Positions 10,019 to 22,395 are shown, counted from the stretch's first letter. The stretch: DNA of 64,000 bases from Auricularia sp. M13 (GCA_037042915.1 CM073197.1:1550001-1614000); one strand, 5' to 3'. Notes: generated by a model not told the origin, from the sequence alone. Numbers and translations are program-made.

Positions 10019-11943
10019 ATGTCTGACTCGTCTATCGAGCAAGAGGCAAACGCGTCCCCTTCGGACAACGACAATGCCGACACGCGTTTCTCGTCTCTCA
10101 ACCTCTCGGAACAGACCATGAAAGGGCTCGCGGACATGGGCTTTACGAACATGACCCCGTCCAGGCCCGCACCATTCCTGCCCTGCTAGCAGGACGCGAC
10201 GTCCTTGGAGCGGCGCGCACCGGCTCTGGAAAGACGCTTGCCTTCTTGATTCCTAGCGTGGAATTGTTATGTCGACTCAAGTTCAAGCCGCGTAACGGTA
10301 TGCTGTTGTTCTCCTAGATTCGTCCCATCCTAAGTTTGCTATAGGTACGGGAGTCATCATCATCTCTCCCACTCGAGAGCTTGCACTGCAAATCTTTGGC
10401 GTCGCAAAGGAACTCATGGCACACCACACGCAAACTTTTGGTATTATCATGGGCGGTGCGAACAAAAAGGCTGAAGCGGAGAAGCTCGAGAAGGGCGTCA
10501 ACCTCATTATCGCGACGCCCGGGCGATTAATGGACCACCTTCAGGTATTCCGGCATCGCCTACACCTACCGTTCGAAAAGCTGACATTTTTGTAGGACAC
10601 GAAAGGCTTCGTGTTCCGTAATCTCAAGGCACTCGTAATAGACGAGGCCGACAGGATACTGGAAGTGGGCTTCGAGGAACAGATGAAGAAAATCATCGCA
10701 ATTCTCCCCAACGGTGCGCATGTTCGAATGTTGAACGTTTGCCAGCCAAAGCCTGACTCTTTCGCAGAAAATCGGCAATCTATGTTGTTCTCTGCGACAC
10801 AGACAACCAAAGTTCAAGATCTCGCAAGGATATCCCTGCGACCAGGGCCATTGCTGATAGACGTCGATGCCGAGGCGCAAACGAGCACCGTCACCACGCT
10901 CTCGCAAGGCTACGTCGTCTGCCCGTCAGAGCGACGATTCCTCCTCCTATTTACCTTCCTCAAGAAAAACATGAAGAAGAAAGTGGTCGTCTTCTTCTCT
11001 AGCTGCAATTCAGTCAAGTACCACGCAGAACTGCTCAATTATATTGACGTACCGGTCTTGGACTTACACGTACGTTTAAGCACTCGTGTAGCACCTGTGG
11101 ATTACTAAAAGGGCCATACAGGGCAAACAAAAACAACAAAAACGCACGACGACGTTCTTTGAATTCTGCAACGCGGAAACCGGCACATTATTATGTACAG
11201 ACGTCGCGGCGCGTGGATTGGACATCCCGCGCGTAGACTGGATTGTCCAGTTCGACCCGCCAGATGACCCGCGAGACTACATTCACCGCGTCGGACGGAC
11301 GGCGCGAGCGGGGAAAGTGGGAAAGAGCTTGTTGTTCTTGTTACCGAGCGAATTGGGTTTCCTGCGGTACTTGAAGGACGCCAAAGTCCCGTTGAACGAG
11401 TTCGCCTTCCCAGCCGATCGGATAGCCAATGTGCAGAGCCAGGTGCGTCGCGCGTCCGGTTGTCGCCAGGTTCTCGTGGATGACGTTGACCCGTCTCCGC
11501 AGTTGGAAAAACTGCTGCAGAAGAACTACTTCCTGCATCAGTCGGCGCGCGATGGCTATCGGGCGTATCTGCAGTCATATGCGTCATACTCGCTCAAGAA
11601 GATTTTCGACATCAACGCGCTGGATCTCGCAAAAGTGGGCAAGGCGTTCGGCTTCGCCGTTCCTCCGCGCGTCAACGTCACTGTCGGTGGCGGTTCCGGC
11701 GGTTCCGGCCGCGGCACAAGCAAAAAGCGGCCTCGGAACGAGGACGGGGAGGACGATGATGGTGGCGAGAATTTGTCCCTTGAGGAGGACGAAGACGACG
11801 AGAAGACGGAGCGTGCCCCGCGACGGGAAAACAAGCAGCGCCGGGTGGAGCAGCTCGGGAAGAAGAGCGTGGAGAAGGAGGTGTACAAGAAGGCACGAGA
11901 CCGTCAGCGACAGTCAGGCTCGGGTGTGCAGTGGAGCAGATAG
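10019..11943 (+). CDS. HAS1: ATP-dependent RNA helicase Has1 (DDX18), one frame slip
   Basis: Nucleolar DEAD-box helicase needed for 40S and 60S ribosome assembly. From ATG 10019 the motifs appear in order: [17 protein letters not shown] (Q motif), ARTGSGKT (I), PTRELALQ (Ia), TPGR (Ib), [19 protein letters not shown] (II), SATQ (III), [14 protein letters not shown] (IV), [20 protein letters not shown] (V) and [10 protein letters not shown] (VI). The Has1-specific tail follows ([16 protein letters not shown], then [12 protein letters not shown]) and ends in a basic, acidic-patched nucleolar region before TAG 11941-11943. The Q motif is broken by one missing base near 10157-10160 (the run of C before GTCCAGG), without which the frame stops at once. 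I take this as an assembly error because everything downstream is intact. About five introns. Confidence 0.93.
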
Positions 11944-12065
11944 CGAGCTGCTCGTCATTCGGGTTTGGTGTAGCTTTACAGATGTTATACAGCATTGCTT
12001 CCGGCGGAGTCCTGCCAACTGAACTTGCTGAGCGCCCGAACTGTGCCGTTACGCTCGTTCTACCC

Positions 12066-14850
12066 ATGACCGACCCCACGTCACCCTCAGCCGGACCGCG
12101 CGCGTCCATTGACGCGGCGCAGACGGGACCCATCGCACTGTTCGACCACCACCTAAAGGCTAGTAAACGTGCATCGCGTACGGTTGGCGCTGCGGGTCGT
12201 GTTGACTCCCGTCCTCAGCTTCTATCCGACTCGTACATCGCCTTCTTCAATGACAGAGTCAAGATCGAGGAGACCTAGTAAGCCCTCCCGTTCCCCAGCA
12301 TCGCCCGCCGTGAATGACGGCCTGCGCAGCATCGAGAGCATGAGGCGCCTGCACGCCAGAGCAAACGCCATCGACGGATACTGGGACGATCGCGCTGAGC
12401 AACTCAGTACCGTGCGGCTGGCGTGGCGCGAGCTCAGGGACAATGTCGAACGCGGTATGCCTGGCCGCATTCGCGCTGACGGCGCGCTGAACAACGTGCA
12501 GAGGCCGACTCGCGATATGCGTTCCTTGCCATGCTCAAGACCGAGGTCCTGTCGCCCCTGGTACATATCAGGGTATGTGAGCGTGCCCAGCCCTCTGCAA
12601 ACCGTTTGTGACCAAAGATTTTGCTTCATTTAGGATGTCCAGGAGCGCACGAAGAAGCGCATCCGCGAAGACCTCAAGGAGTCGATCACCTCCCACAACG
12701 ACTTCGCAGAGAACACACTCCCACGCTTGAAGAGAACATACCTGAAGCGCTGTCAAGAGGCCGACGTACGTCGCCGTTCTACCTGCGCATGACCGCCTGT
12801 TGACTTGCATTCCGCCGACAGGAACACAGAGCTGCGGCGTCAAAGGACTCGCCAACCAGCCCTGTACTTGTTGAATCCAACAGCGTGCAGCGCGCACAGA
12901 CTGTGTCCGCCCCGTCCCCAACCCGGCTAGGTGGTCGCCCGACTTCGATGCAGGCTGCCCCCCGCAATCGTTCGCCGTCCACGGCTGGCGGAACATTCGC
13001 GGACCTTGCACAACAAGGTAAGTGATTCCAGGAGGACGCCTCTTGATAATTAACGGGCATTAGGCAAGAAAGGCTTGAATCAACTCAAGGGTTTCCTCGA
13101 CGGCAGCAAATCCAATACCACAACCAATGGGCCTGCTGCAAAGACGGAGACAGCACTTCGAGGCGTTCGCGCAAAGCGCGAAGCAGACGAAGCAGGTATG
13201 CGGTTTACTGGGCTACTAGCCAATACACTTACCATGCATTGCAGACAAGGAATATCGCAAAGGCGTACACTGGCTGGAGACGTTGCGACTTCGGCGCGTG
13301 AAGATTCTGGAAAGCGGTTACAACGTAATATTTCCTCACGGGTTTCATCTCACACATACTCATGCTTTGCAGAGCCTAGAAATCTTCGTTCGAGAGTCAA
13401 CAGAAGCCGTCAAAAAGTCGATGTCCGTCTATGTCGACAATCTGCTTGCTCTGGCGAAAACGAATGTCAATTTTGCCGAACACGCCGCGCCCCTCGTGGC
13501 GAAGATATCTGCCGAGAAGGACACTGAACGTATCCGATCCTTGATACCTCGCTCCTTGGCTGCAGCTACACCCAAGCGCGTCATATACCACAATTACCAC
13601 GTTGGAGACTGCCCGGACATTTGCTTCGGCATCTCCCTGGTGGACTACGCGACGTCTAGGAACCTCGCGGAGGGCGAGATACCCCGCATTGTGCAGCTAT
13701 GCATATCAGATATCGAACAACGTGGACTAGATGCGGAAGGAATATACAGGGTAAGTGTTTGCGCTGCGATATTGTCGCCGCTAACAATCGCTGCAGATAT
13801 CAGGTCGACATGCTGCGGTGCAGGAGCTTGTGCATAAGGTTGAACGGGACGAGAGGTCGTTCAAATTTGATCCATCAACGGATGATATCTACTGCGTCTC
13901 ATCGCTGCTCAAGGTATGAAGGTCGTCTATCTCAAATTTCCAACCATTTGACTTGCTTATAGCAATACCTGCGACTATTACCGGAGCCTTTGTTCAAATT
14001 CCCTTTGGCTGAACGCATGCAACATACGGAGGAGCGTGAAGGGCACGCAGCAAAGGGCTTCCCACTGCTTCGTTCCAAAATCCGGCGCTTGCCTCCCATT
14101 CACCAAGCGACGTTGAAGGCAGTCGTGGAACACCTTGCCACCGTCGCGTCTCATTCTGCCACGAACAAGATGGACGTCAAAAATCTTGCTATAGTCTTTG
14201 GCGCCGTCATCTTTGGCGAGGATGAAATACCGAAGGGTGGCGACGTCCTCTCCTTGCAATCGTGGAAGGTGATCGAGTGGACCTCTGCGACGTCCTTCGC
14301 TTGCACTGACAATGTGCCCAAGGATTCCGTCATGGAAGATTTGATCACCTTCTCGCGGGATCTGTTCGACTTGCAGCAGCTCCAGCAGCTCCAGGCATCT
14401 CCTGCGCTCCCCCCGCGGCCTCTTGACGAGCCGGAGCAACCTCCCTATCCTTATGGGTTGACACTTACGACATTCGCGACCATACCGCCACAGCAGAAAT
14501 CTATGGATTCTGTTGTTTCTGCTATTTCTACGAGCCACACAGACGACTTCGCGCCTCAATTCAACAACCCGCCGACGAGCATTCACCCGTCGCGGAGAGC
14601 TGGCCACGCGAAGTCTCCTTCTTCGTCTACGAATTTCGGGGGTTCTGCTGCCGCGCTCACGGAGGCAGAGGAGAGCGTTGGATCTGACAATGCGGAGGAA
14701 ACGCCGCGGCCCGACTCTGCGCCCCAGGTCGAGCCAGCCGCAGAAGTCAGTCTTCATGTCCAGCCCCTGGATAACACGGCTGTCACTAGCGAGCAACGGT
14801 CTGGGCGAACGTCTCCTGCCCGCCCAGGCGACAGTCAGGCAGAGCAGTGA
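12066..14850 (+). CDS. F-BAR domain RhoGAP (Rgd1-like)
   Basis: Rho GTPase-activating protein of the Rgd1 type, which binds curved plasma membrane and turns off Rho3/Rho4-class GTPases in polarity and the cell-wall pathway. ATG 12066 begins MTDPTSPSAG. An F-BAR/FCH region follows: YIAFFNDRVKIEETY joined by an intron to IESMRRLHARANAIDGYWDD, then TKKRIREDLKESITSHNDF and KRTYLKRCQEAD. A Ser-rich spacer leads to the coiled part (LEIFVRESTEAVKKSM). The RhoGAP domain starts at FGISLVDYATSRNLAEGEIP and contains the arginine-finger segment GLDAEGIYRISG, then QYLRLLPEPLFKFP and NKMDVKNLAIVFG. The last 170 residues are disordered and Ser/Pro-rich, ending SPARPGDSQAEQ at 14850. About ten introns. Confidence 0.92.
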
Positions 14851-15122
14851 ACGATGCCTATCTTGAGGGTTAATTGAGCTGTTGATCTCGCTATGGACAG
14901 ATTTTTTGCATGCTTTCCTCTCCGGACGAGTGTATGTGTTTCGATGCACTGTGTATTACCTTTAATAATGTGTCGTGCTGGGTGTATGTTGTCTCGATAG
15001 TTTTCTGCAATGACTAACGCCGTGGCATGACTTTCGTGAATGAGTAATCCGCGGGCCGTGCCGCCGCAGAAAGGTCGCGCCACACAGGGACCGAGCACGC
15101 ACGATCCTTCTCTCTGAACTCC

Positions 15123-17205
15123 ATGAAGTTCAACAGTCCTCTGCCTGCACCATTGCCTAAGGGTGCGTCGTTTACATATCACGCATTTTCATGCTCATGA
15201 AACCTTAGAGTGCCAAAAGGGTATTCAGGCCATCCAGCGTGGTTGTGCGATACTCACGTTCAAGCAGCTGCAAAGATATTCGCGAGCTTCGTCGACAGTG
15301 CGAACCATGGTCTTGACGGCGTGCGTATCTTTACCTGCATTCCCTCAACACCTAGCTAAAACACTGCCAGATTATTCCTCGTAGCGTGCTAGAGGTGTGG
15401 GATAGCCGCCCGATATGTGCATGCCAGTGCACTTGTGCTCATCCGTACACGTAGGATGCCAAAGGCTTCGCTATCTTCACCGTCTTCAAAGGTATAGTGG
15501 GTTTCACGATTAGACCTGTCGGTTCTAAGCCAAGGTCGTTCATCCCCAAGCCGGTTTCGTATTATCTGCTCGCGGTGGCAGCGGTGTCGTCATTGCCCGG
15601 TTGGACGACGGCTGTAAGCCCCTATTCTCCGTGACATCTACTTCTCTCGTTGAGTTGCGGTTCAAGCATGGTCTGCACCGAGCGCAATTGGCACAGCCGG
15701 TATGGGTTTCGGAGGACAGCTCGGCGCTGAGGTTACAGACTTCCTTCTCATCCTGAATTCTCGTGCGGTGAGTTCACATCCATACATTGGAGATTGACTA
15801 ACGCAATCCATTACAGGCTGTGGTAAGGAGGTTTCTTGACCATCATTCACATCCTTCATTCATCCTTTCCTTAGAGACAATTTATGAGCGCTGGAAGTGT
15901 CACACTTGGAGGTAACATGTCAATTGCTCTGGGTCAGTCCTTGTGGTTCCGTGTTCGTATGTGTTGACGGTCATTAGGTCCTATGGGTCGCAATGGCGAG
16001 GCAACCGGTGCAGTGAATACAAGCGGCAAGGTCGCTGCGATGTACGCGTATTCGAAGACAAAAGGGCTGTTCGGTACGTATCTATCCCAAATTCGTGGCA
16101 AGTAGCTTATGCAGTCTTCAGGCGGTGTCAGCTTAGAAGGCATCTGCATAACATCCCGTCAGTCTGTTCGTATGATAGCTAATTCAGTTGCAGGTTCCGT
16201 GGTCGTGGAACGGCAAGACGCCAATGCGCTCGCATATGACGCAGATGTGACTGCTAAAATGCTGTTGAGCGGCGCTATCCCTCCACCAGCGTGGGCTAGC
16301 ATATTGATCACGACGCTCGAGCGATGCACTGGTCTGCCTGGAGGACGCAAGTGGCTCACGGATAGTTCGACTTCGACTCCAGAACTTCGGCCTGGTTATG
16401 CATTTGGTGGAGAGGGCAGTCCAGGCGCCAAGAAACCAAAGGGACCCGGCGCATGGTCACCCTTTGGTAACAGCAAGCAGCGCGACTCGTATTTCGCCTC
16501 AGACTTCACTTCTGATTCTCCACCACGGTCTACCGTCCATTCCATGGATCCAACGACATCTGCGCAATTCGAGACATCGTTCGAACACGTGCCACCAGCG
16601 CGAAGTAAAAGGACCTCGAGCATTTTCTCTAGCTCCTCTTTCCAGTTTCGGACCCCTCCTCCGGCCACCGGCAAGCCAACGAACGACCTCATTGACTTTT
16701 CTGACCTTGACCCAATCTCTGAATCTTACACTGCACCGCCGTCCTCGAGCAACACATTGGAGAAGGAGTCTGGCATCCCTGCGAGCACGTCCGAAGGCGA
16801 CGTGTCGACTGCAGTCTCATCTCGGCCGTTCCTTACCGCAAGGGCAGGGCTTTCAGAGCCTCTATCTCCTTCTGAAGTCGGAAGAGCCATCGCGCTGCAT
16901 GATTTCGATGCCGTAGAGGTGCGCGCTTACGCACCGACTCCGAAGACTGCGCAAATTGCTAACCTGAGCCTAGCCTGGGGACTTGTCCTTCATGAAAGGA
17001 GATATCGTCCATATTCTTCATAAGACTGTCAGCACAAATGACTGGTATGCAAATGATCCAGTGCTTGCGGGAGTCGTGTTGAACAGCGTGCAGGTGGAAA
17101 GGTCGCGTAGGGAAGCGCGAAGGCAACTTTCCTGCCAATTAGTGTGTATCACATAACCCTACCTTCTGCAGCTCATTATCTTGCAGTGTCGAGGTTTGCT
17201 GGTGA
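15123..17205 (+). CDS. SYLF-SH3 actin-patch protein (Ysc84/Lsb3 family)
   Basis: Endocytic actin-binding protein with an N-terminal SYLF domain, which binds lipid and actin, and a C-terminal SH3 domain. ATG 15123 starts MKFNSPLPAPLPKECQK. Splicing gives AAAKIFASFVDSANHGLDG, IIPRSVLE, DAKGFAIFTVFKAGFVLSA, RGGSGVVIARLDDG, PSAIGTAGMGFGGQLGAEVT, FLLILNSRA, a two-residue micro-exon (15817-15822, Ala-Val), RQFMSAGSVTLGGN and GGVSLEGSVVVERQDANALA, all classic SYLF motifs. A Ser/Pro-rich linker leads to the SH3 domain: IALHDFDAVE, PGDLSFMKGDIVHIL, DWWKGRVGKREGNFPANYVE. The stop TGA is at 17203-17205. The intron at 16140-16193 appears to use a GC donor (or the in-frame 18 codons are retained). About eleven introns. 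Confidence 0.92.
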
Positions 17206-17489
17206 ATGGATGGTAATGACCAGCAGACAACGATCGTCAAGTTACGATGTCATTACAAACTTTCGTCGGAAGGCTTCGCCGGAAACCATTGAATAGCTAT
17301 CTCTACGGCAGAGAGCCCACTGTATTCTATTCGACTATGTCTATGTACTCATGTATAATCTAATGTGAAAGCCATTGACTGCAATGCAAATGTTGAACTT
17401 GAACGACCGCGAACACTTGAGTGCTTGTTTACATGGGCTTGCAATCGGGAATCATCGAGTCGCCGGAAACCTGTTCCTCGCCACCGACC

Positions 17490-18948
17490 ATGCCAGAGCT
17501 TCCAGGTGAGTTGCGCGCCTTCCGATCGTGAGGCGTATCATACCTGATACTTTTGCAATAGAGGTGGAGCGCGTAAAGACACAGCTTGGCCAGATCGTCG
17601 CGGGCAAAGACATTGTCGAGGTTGAGATGTCCCAGGACAGATTTGATTCGGATATGTTTGTCGACATCACTGCCGACGAATTCGTGAGTTGTGTTGTGGA
17701 TGGGCGAGAAGCGGCTAATTTCAACGTGCAGAGGAACGCGGTCTTGAATAGGAGGGTGCAGAGCATCGGGAGACATGGTGAGCAATTATCGATGCTGGGA
17801 ATTCACCGCAGAGTCTGACGAAACCCCACAGGCTCCGTCTTATTCTTCGCTCTGAGTGGGACGGGCAAGACTCCCGTGATACAACTAGGTCCAGATGGCA
17901 TTTTGCATACCAAGGGACGAATCCCTTTCAGCACCTACACGGCTAGGAAGAACAAACTCTATGGCCTCCGCGTTGTCTGGCCTCCACCACGATATACGGT
18001 ATGCCAATAGACATAGACACAATGGTCACTGACTGGTGGATTAGTTCATGATGCGGATGGAGTGTCCAACGAATCCGACCGAAGTTACTGAGTTTGCCTT
18101 CTTAGACTCGACGAGAAAGTCGCGGATATACCTCTGCGATGTCCCATATAAAGAACCGCCAATATCGGAACTAGGATCAGACCCGCTACTGGGAATGATG
18201 CCCTTCGATGAATTCGCCGGGGTGTTGAAACGTAGGAAACGCGCAACGAAAAGCGTGATCGTGGACCAACGCTTGCTTGCGGGCGTTGGTGACTGGGTAG
18301 CAGGCACGTACAGTGAAATCTTTCAACATAAACTGACACGATGCCTCAGAAGAAGCTCTGTATCAAGCTCGCGTGCATCCTGAGGAGCCTAGTCATTTGC
18401 TGAGTCCGACTGATGCTCGCCGACTGCACGAGAAGATTGTCTATGTCTGCCAATACGCCTCTCAACTACCTGACCCTTCCGATTATCCTCGAGACTGGCT
18501 CTTTCATTACCGAGTTATTGATCTTTCTCTGACCTTTATGACCCTTGGCTGAACGCTTCCTTAGGGAAAAGGAAGGCCGCCGAAGCATAAGCTCCTCTTG
18601 GTATGTTATGCGCCTTCACTTCATTGTTCACACTGAGCTGTCGTCCAGCCCGATGGAACACCGGCCAGCGTACAATTTCACAATAGCGGAGAACATTCGT
18701 CAGTCTACGTCAAGGAGCTGCAACATCGGACTGACCTCGGTGAGGAATTTGAGGTAGGCTTCATGATCAAGCCAAACCATCTTGAAAACTCAATCGGCTT
18801 CTAGTATTCTGGTACCATAGTTCGGAAGCGCAAGGTGGGAAATATATCCCAGAATACATTCATACTAAAGACAGGCAGGACGGGGAAGAAGACGTCCGGA
18901 ATGCAAAGAGGAGTCGTGTACAATGAGCAAGAGACAAATGCGTTTTGA
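17490..18948 (+). CDS. Formamidopyrimidine-DNA glycosylase (Fpg/MutM family)
   Basis: Base-excision repair enzyme that removes oxidised purines and nicks the strand. The first exon MPELP joins through an intron to EVERVKTQLG, restoring the MPELPEVE start whose Pro2 and Glu3 are catalytic. HGSVLFFAL, then LSGTGKTPVIQLGPDGILHT, supplies the conserved lysine loop. The helix-two-turn-helix region is KSVIVDQRLLAGVGDWVA followed, after a GC-AG intron (18304-18349), by EEALYQARVHPE. FHYR and GKGRPPKHKLLLPDG occupy the place of the bacterial zinc finger without its cysteines, as in plant and fungal members. The C-terminal tail is basic (TIVRKRKVGN), ending ETNAF at 18948. About eight introns. Confidence 0.88.
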
Positions 18949-19195
18949 GGTTGCAACTGTATCAAGAACTCACTGGGCGTGGTGTCATATGTGTTTTGTA
19001 TTTTACTGGCCACGACGATGTATCAGGGACTGAGACGGCGATGCAATGCCTTTGCGATGCGCGGGTTTGCCCGACTGTCTGCCACAGCTCAGCCTCATGC
19101 AAGCGTGAAACGGGAGTTGAAGACCGAAAGCCTGCTGCACCGTCGCTCTTTTCAGTCCTTCGCCTTCGTTCATAACGACATTACCACCAGCCGCC

Positions 19196-20741
19196 ATGTC
19201 CAAGCCCGCAGGTGAGCAACTCGGCCTTCATGCGGGGGGTATTAGGAGGCGCCCGAGACCCAGACTGACTCGTACAAGGTTCCACGATGAACTACATCCA
19301 GCTTGAGAAGCTCGGCGAAGGTAAGCATTTTACGCGTCGTTGCTCACGCATCGTTTGACGACGCACAGGGACGTACGCGACGGTCTTCAAGGTTGGTCGT
19401 GCGGCACCACCCCTGAGCCATGCAAGCTCACAAGCGCATGGTCGCAGGGTCGCTCGCGCACCACGAATGAGCTCGTCGCTCTTAAGGAGATACACCTTGA
19501 CCCCGAGGAGGGCACTCCCTCGACCGCCATCCGCGAAATCTCGCTCATGAAGGAGCTCAAGCACATCAATATCGTCCGCCTGCACGACGTTATTCACACG
19601 GAGACCAAGCTCGTTCTCATATTCGAATACTGCGAGCAAGACCTCAAGCGATACATGGACATTCACGGCGACAGGGGCGCGCTCGACGCGATGACTGTGC
19701 GCAGCTTTATGTACCAGCTCCTCAAGGGCATCGCGTTCTGCCACGAGAATCGCGTTCTGCACCGCGATTTGAAGCCGCAGAACATCCTCGTGAACAGGAA
19801 GGGCGAGCTAAAGATTGGTGACTTTGGTCTCGCACGGGCCTTCGGCGTGCCGGTTAACACTTTCTCGAACGAGGTGTGTTCGGACTAGGCTATTCTAGCT
19901 GCCCGCACTGAATCCATCCCACAAGGTCGTCACGCTTTGGTACCGCGCCCCGGATGTCTTGTTGGGCTCGCGCACGTACAGCACGTCCATTGACGTTTGG
20001 TCCTGCGGCTGCATCTTTGCCGAGATGATTTCGGGCATCCCTCTTTTCCGCGGCAGGGATAACCAAGACCAGCTTGTGCACATCATTCGCGTTGTTGGCA
20101 CACCCCCAGACTCTGTCATGCGCAAGATTATGAACGATTCTGTGTGTTATAATTCTACTCACATCATACTCTGCTGACCTAGCCCAGCCCGAAGTGCAGA
20201 TGCGACAGTTTCCGAAGTATCCAAAGGTGCCGCTGCAGACAATTCTTCCAAAGGCCACTCGCGAAGGTTGGCGACAATCGCCCTCCGTTGCGCCGTACTG
20301 ACAAGAATGGCAGCTATCGACTTAATCGACAGGCAGCTCCAGTTCGAGCCTTCCTTGCGCGTGACAGCAATTGACTCTCTGAAGCACCCCTACTTTGCCG
20401 TTTCCACATCTCCGGCTCAACAAAGCTACGCATACGCGCAGCAAGCCCATCCCTCGCGCACGGCGATGCACGCAGCATACACGCAAGCTCAGGCGCAGGC
20501 TGTCCCGGTTGCCGGCGCGCAGCAGTACTATCAGCCTGTTGTGGCACAGCAGATGGACCCGAATGCTGCAGCCGCGATGTATGCTGGCGCGGATCCGCGT
20601 GTGCAGTACCCAGTGCAATACCAGACGCAAGCGGCCGCGCAGGTCCAACAACAGCAGCAGCCGCCTTACGCCCCGGCGAGTAACATTCAGGGCCAGCAGT
20701 ACAGCGCTGCTGGCTATCAGAACATGTACCAGCCGCGTTGA
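19196..20741 (+). CDS. PHO85: Pho85/CDK5-type cyclin-dependent kinase
   Basis: Cyclin-dependent kinase of the Pho85 branch, which controls phosphate signalling, glycogen and polarity. ATG 19196 gives [20 protein letters not shown], then the glycine loop [20 protein letters not shown] (ATP lysine), the cyclin helix [43 protein letters not shown] and [19 protein letters not shown]. The activation loop has no threonine at the usual CDK1 place, as in Pho85/CDK5. After the kinase end ([10 protein letters not shown]) there is an unusual tail of about 110 residues rich in Gln, Ala, Tyr and Pro ([23 protein letters not shown]), ending MYQPR at 20741. About five introns. No frame break. Confidence 0.94.
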
Positions 20742-20925
20742 GCGTTTTCGATCGTCGTCTCCTTATCGGCGGAGGTTCGAATACTGTTTGCCGCTCCAGC
20801 TTCATGATTCTACACTCAAGCTCAAACTCGCCCACGTATCGTAGCATGTACCTTCTTATTGTCAGCCGCATCCCCCGACTGTATCATAATGTGCATCCTT
20901 CTTCCCTTCTGTGGCATATTTCTCC

Positions 20926-21522
20926 TCAAGATAGAATGCGTTCTGCGGCTTCGGTGTGTTTGGACGATTGGCTGCGTGCTATTGCTTGACGAGACTCCAA
21001 CTCTCTTCGATAGATCGCGCAAAGGTTCGTCCCAGGTTCGTCCAGAATCCATTGATAGCAGACCGTAACATCCTCTCCGATTTGAAGCCACCGACCGAAA
21101 TCAGGGTCAATGTGGATATCGAGGCTGAGCCTGACGCCGTTGCGGCGGCACACACGCAACGTATTACAGAACTTGGAGATTCGGAAGTCGATATCCAGTG
21201 ACCAAGGAGCACCATGCACAGGGGACAGCTGAGCAAAGGCATAGTAGCTTTTGCTCCTGATAGCAGTAGATCGCCAGAGTCTGCAAACCCTGGCGGCTCT
21301 GAGTGCGTCCGGCTGAGCCAAGTTATCGAAAATAGCAAGGAATATATCGACAGGAAGGCGTATTGTGTAGTCGCATTTGAGGAATCCAGATCCTACAAAG
21401 AGCATATATGGGTACGGGATTACAGCAAGAGATGGGTTGACTGGAAGAAGGCTGTGACGGCTAACTCCGGCGCGGTTGACGGCTACTTACCGACCTTCAG
21501 CGTCAACTGCTTCGAGGCTCAT
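20926..21522 (-). CDS. F-box protein
   Basis: The segment IRLPVDIFLAIFDNLAQPDA, then LRAARVCRLWRSTAIRSK, is a clear F-box, the part that binds Skp1 in SCF ubiquitin ligases. The rest (WSLDIDFRISKFCNTLRV, LDIHIDPDFGRWLQIGED) is a short unrecognised substrate-side region like those of the many agaricomycete F-box proteins. The main exon runs 21405-20926. A small first exon at 21522 (MSLEAVDAE) joined to GSGFLKCDYT is my best model but the donor is uncertain. It is short (about 160 residues) compared with typical 400-500, so it may be truncated. It faces the SPF27 gene with 41 bases between start codons. Confidence 0.68.
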
Positions 21523-21563
21523 CGCCCATCTTGAAACTCGCCCTTCTGAGTCGTCGTTCCGAA

Positions 21564-22395
21564 ATGGCGTCAGAACAACATACAGAAAACGAGCCCACTG
21601 ATCTCTACGACTCATTACCGTACTTTGACCGCGACTTGGAGCTCTTCCCCGACTTGCGGCGGAAAGTGGATGCGGAATTCGCGCGCGAGGCAGCCAAGGC
21701 GCAGGTGAAGCCGGGGCAGATACACCCCAAGGTTCCGCCGCCTATAACACTGTTTGAAGTGAGTCCAACATGAATGGAAATGTTCGCGTCTAGCTGACTT
21801 GACGACGAAGAAAGACCCATTGCTCGCGGCAGAGCTCGCGCGCATCGAAGCGCACCAACCGATCCCGCCTATTGACACGAGTCGGTACTCGCTTCCACCG
21901 CCTGCGGCCGGCGAGCGTGCATCTGAGGAGGAATGGCGCGCCGCCGTGAACAACGCGAAGGCGCAGTTGACGCACCAACGCTTGAGGTTTGCTTTTGTCA
22001 TTAAAAACGCGGCAAGTCGACTGAGCTATCATACAGACAAAGCAATCTTGCATTGCTGCAGACGTATGGCGCGAATGCGTGGCGGATACACAATTATTTG
22101 ATGGAGGCGGACGCGAAAGTATACGAGGCAGAGCTCGAGAAGATCAAGGAGAAGACCGTGGAACTCAACCGCGAGCGCAAAAATTACCAGGTGTGTTTTC
22201 GTTGTTTTAGCATGGCAATCGAGGCTAAAAGTTGCGAAAGACTCGAGCAGGAGCGCAACTGAGCGCCCTTGAGACTCGATGGACAGAACTTATGAGCAAC
22301 CTGCTCCAAATCGAGGTCGCCAATGCAGCAATGGAAGCCGAAATCGAGGGTTTCGGCAGCGAGAGAACGAACTGCAAAGAGACCTCGCTGCTTAG
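21564..22395 (+). CDS. Pre-mRNA-splicing factor SPF27 (BCAS2 family), 3' frame slip
   Basis: Component of the Prp19/NineTeen spliceosome complex. ATG 21564 gives YDSLPYFDRDLELFPDLRRK, then KDPLLAAELARIEAHQPIP and IDTSRYSLPPP. The family's coiled-coil core is present: TYGANAWRIHNYLMEADAKV, EKIKEKTVELNRERKNYQ, and after an intron LSALETRWTELMSNLLQIEV. The expected end RQRENELQRDLAA followed by TAG at 22395 is in another frame and is reached if one T is added to the TTT at 22351-22353. As written, the frame runs on to 22474 with non-conserved sequence. I therefore place the true stop at 22395 and treat the break as a probable homopolymer error. Confidence 0.87.

Noticed and set aside
9560-10042. 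160-residue open frame on the minus strand with hydrophobic stretches
   Set aside because: It overlaps the start of Has1 on the other strand, has no recognisable motif and no supporting exons.
13978-14949. 323-residue Arg-rich minus-strand open frame
   Set aside because: Lies opposite the RhoGAP domain and tail, and has the Arg/Leu bias of an antisense shadow.
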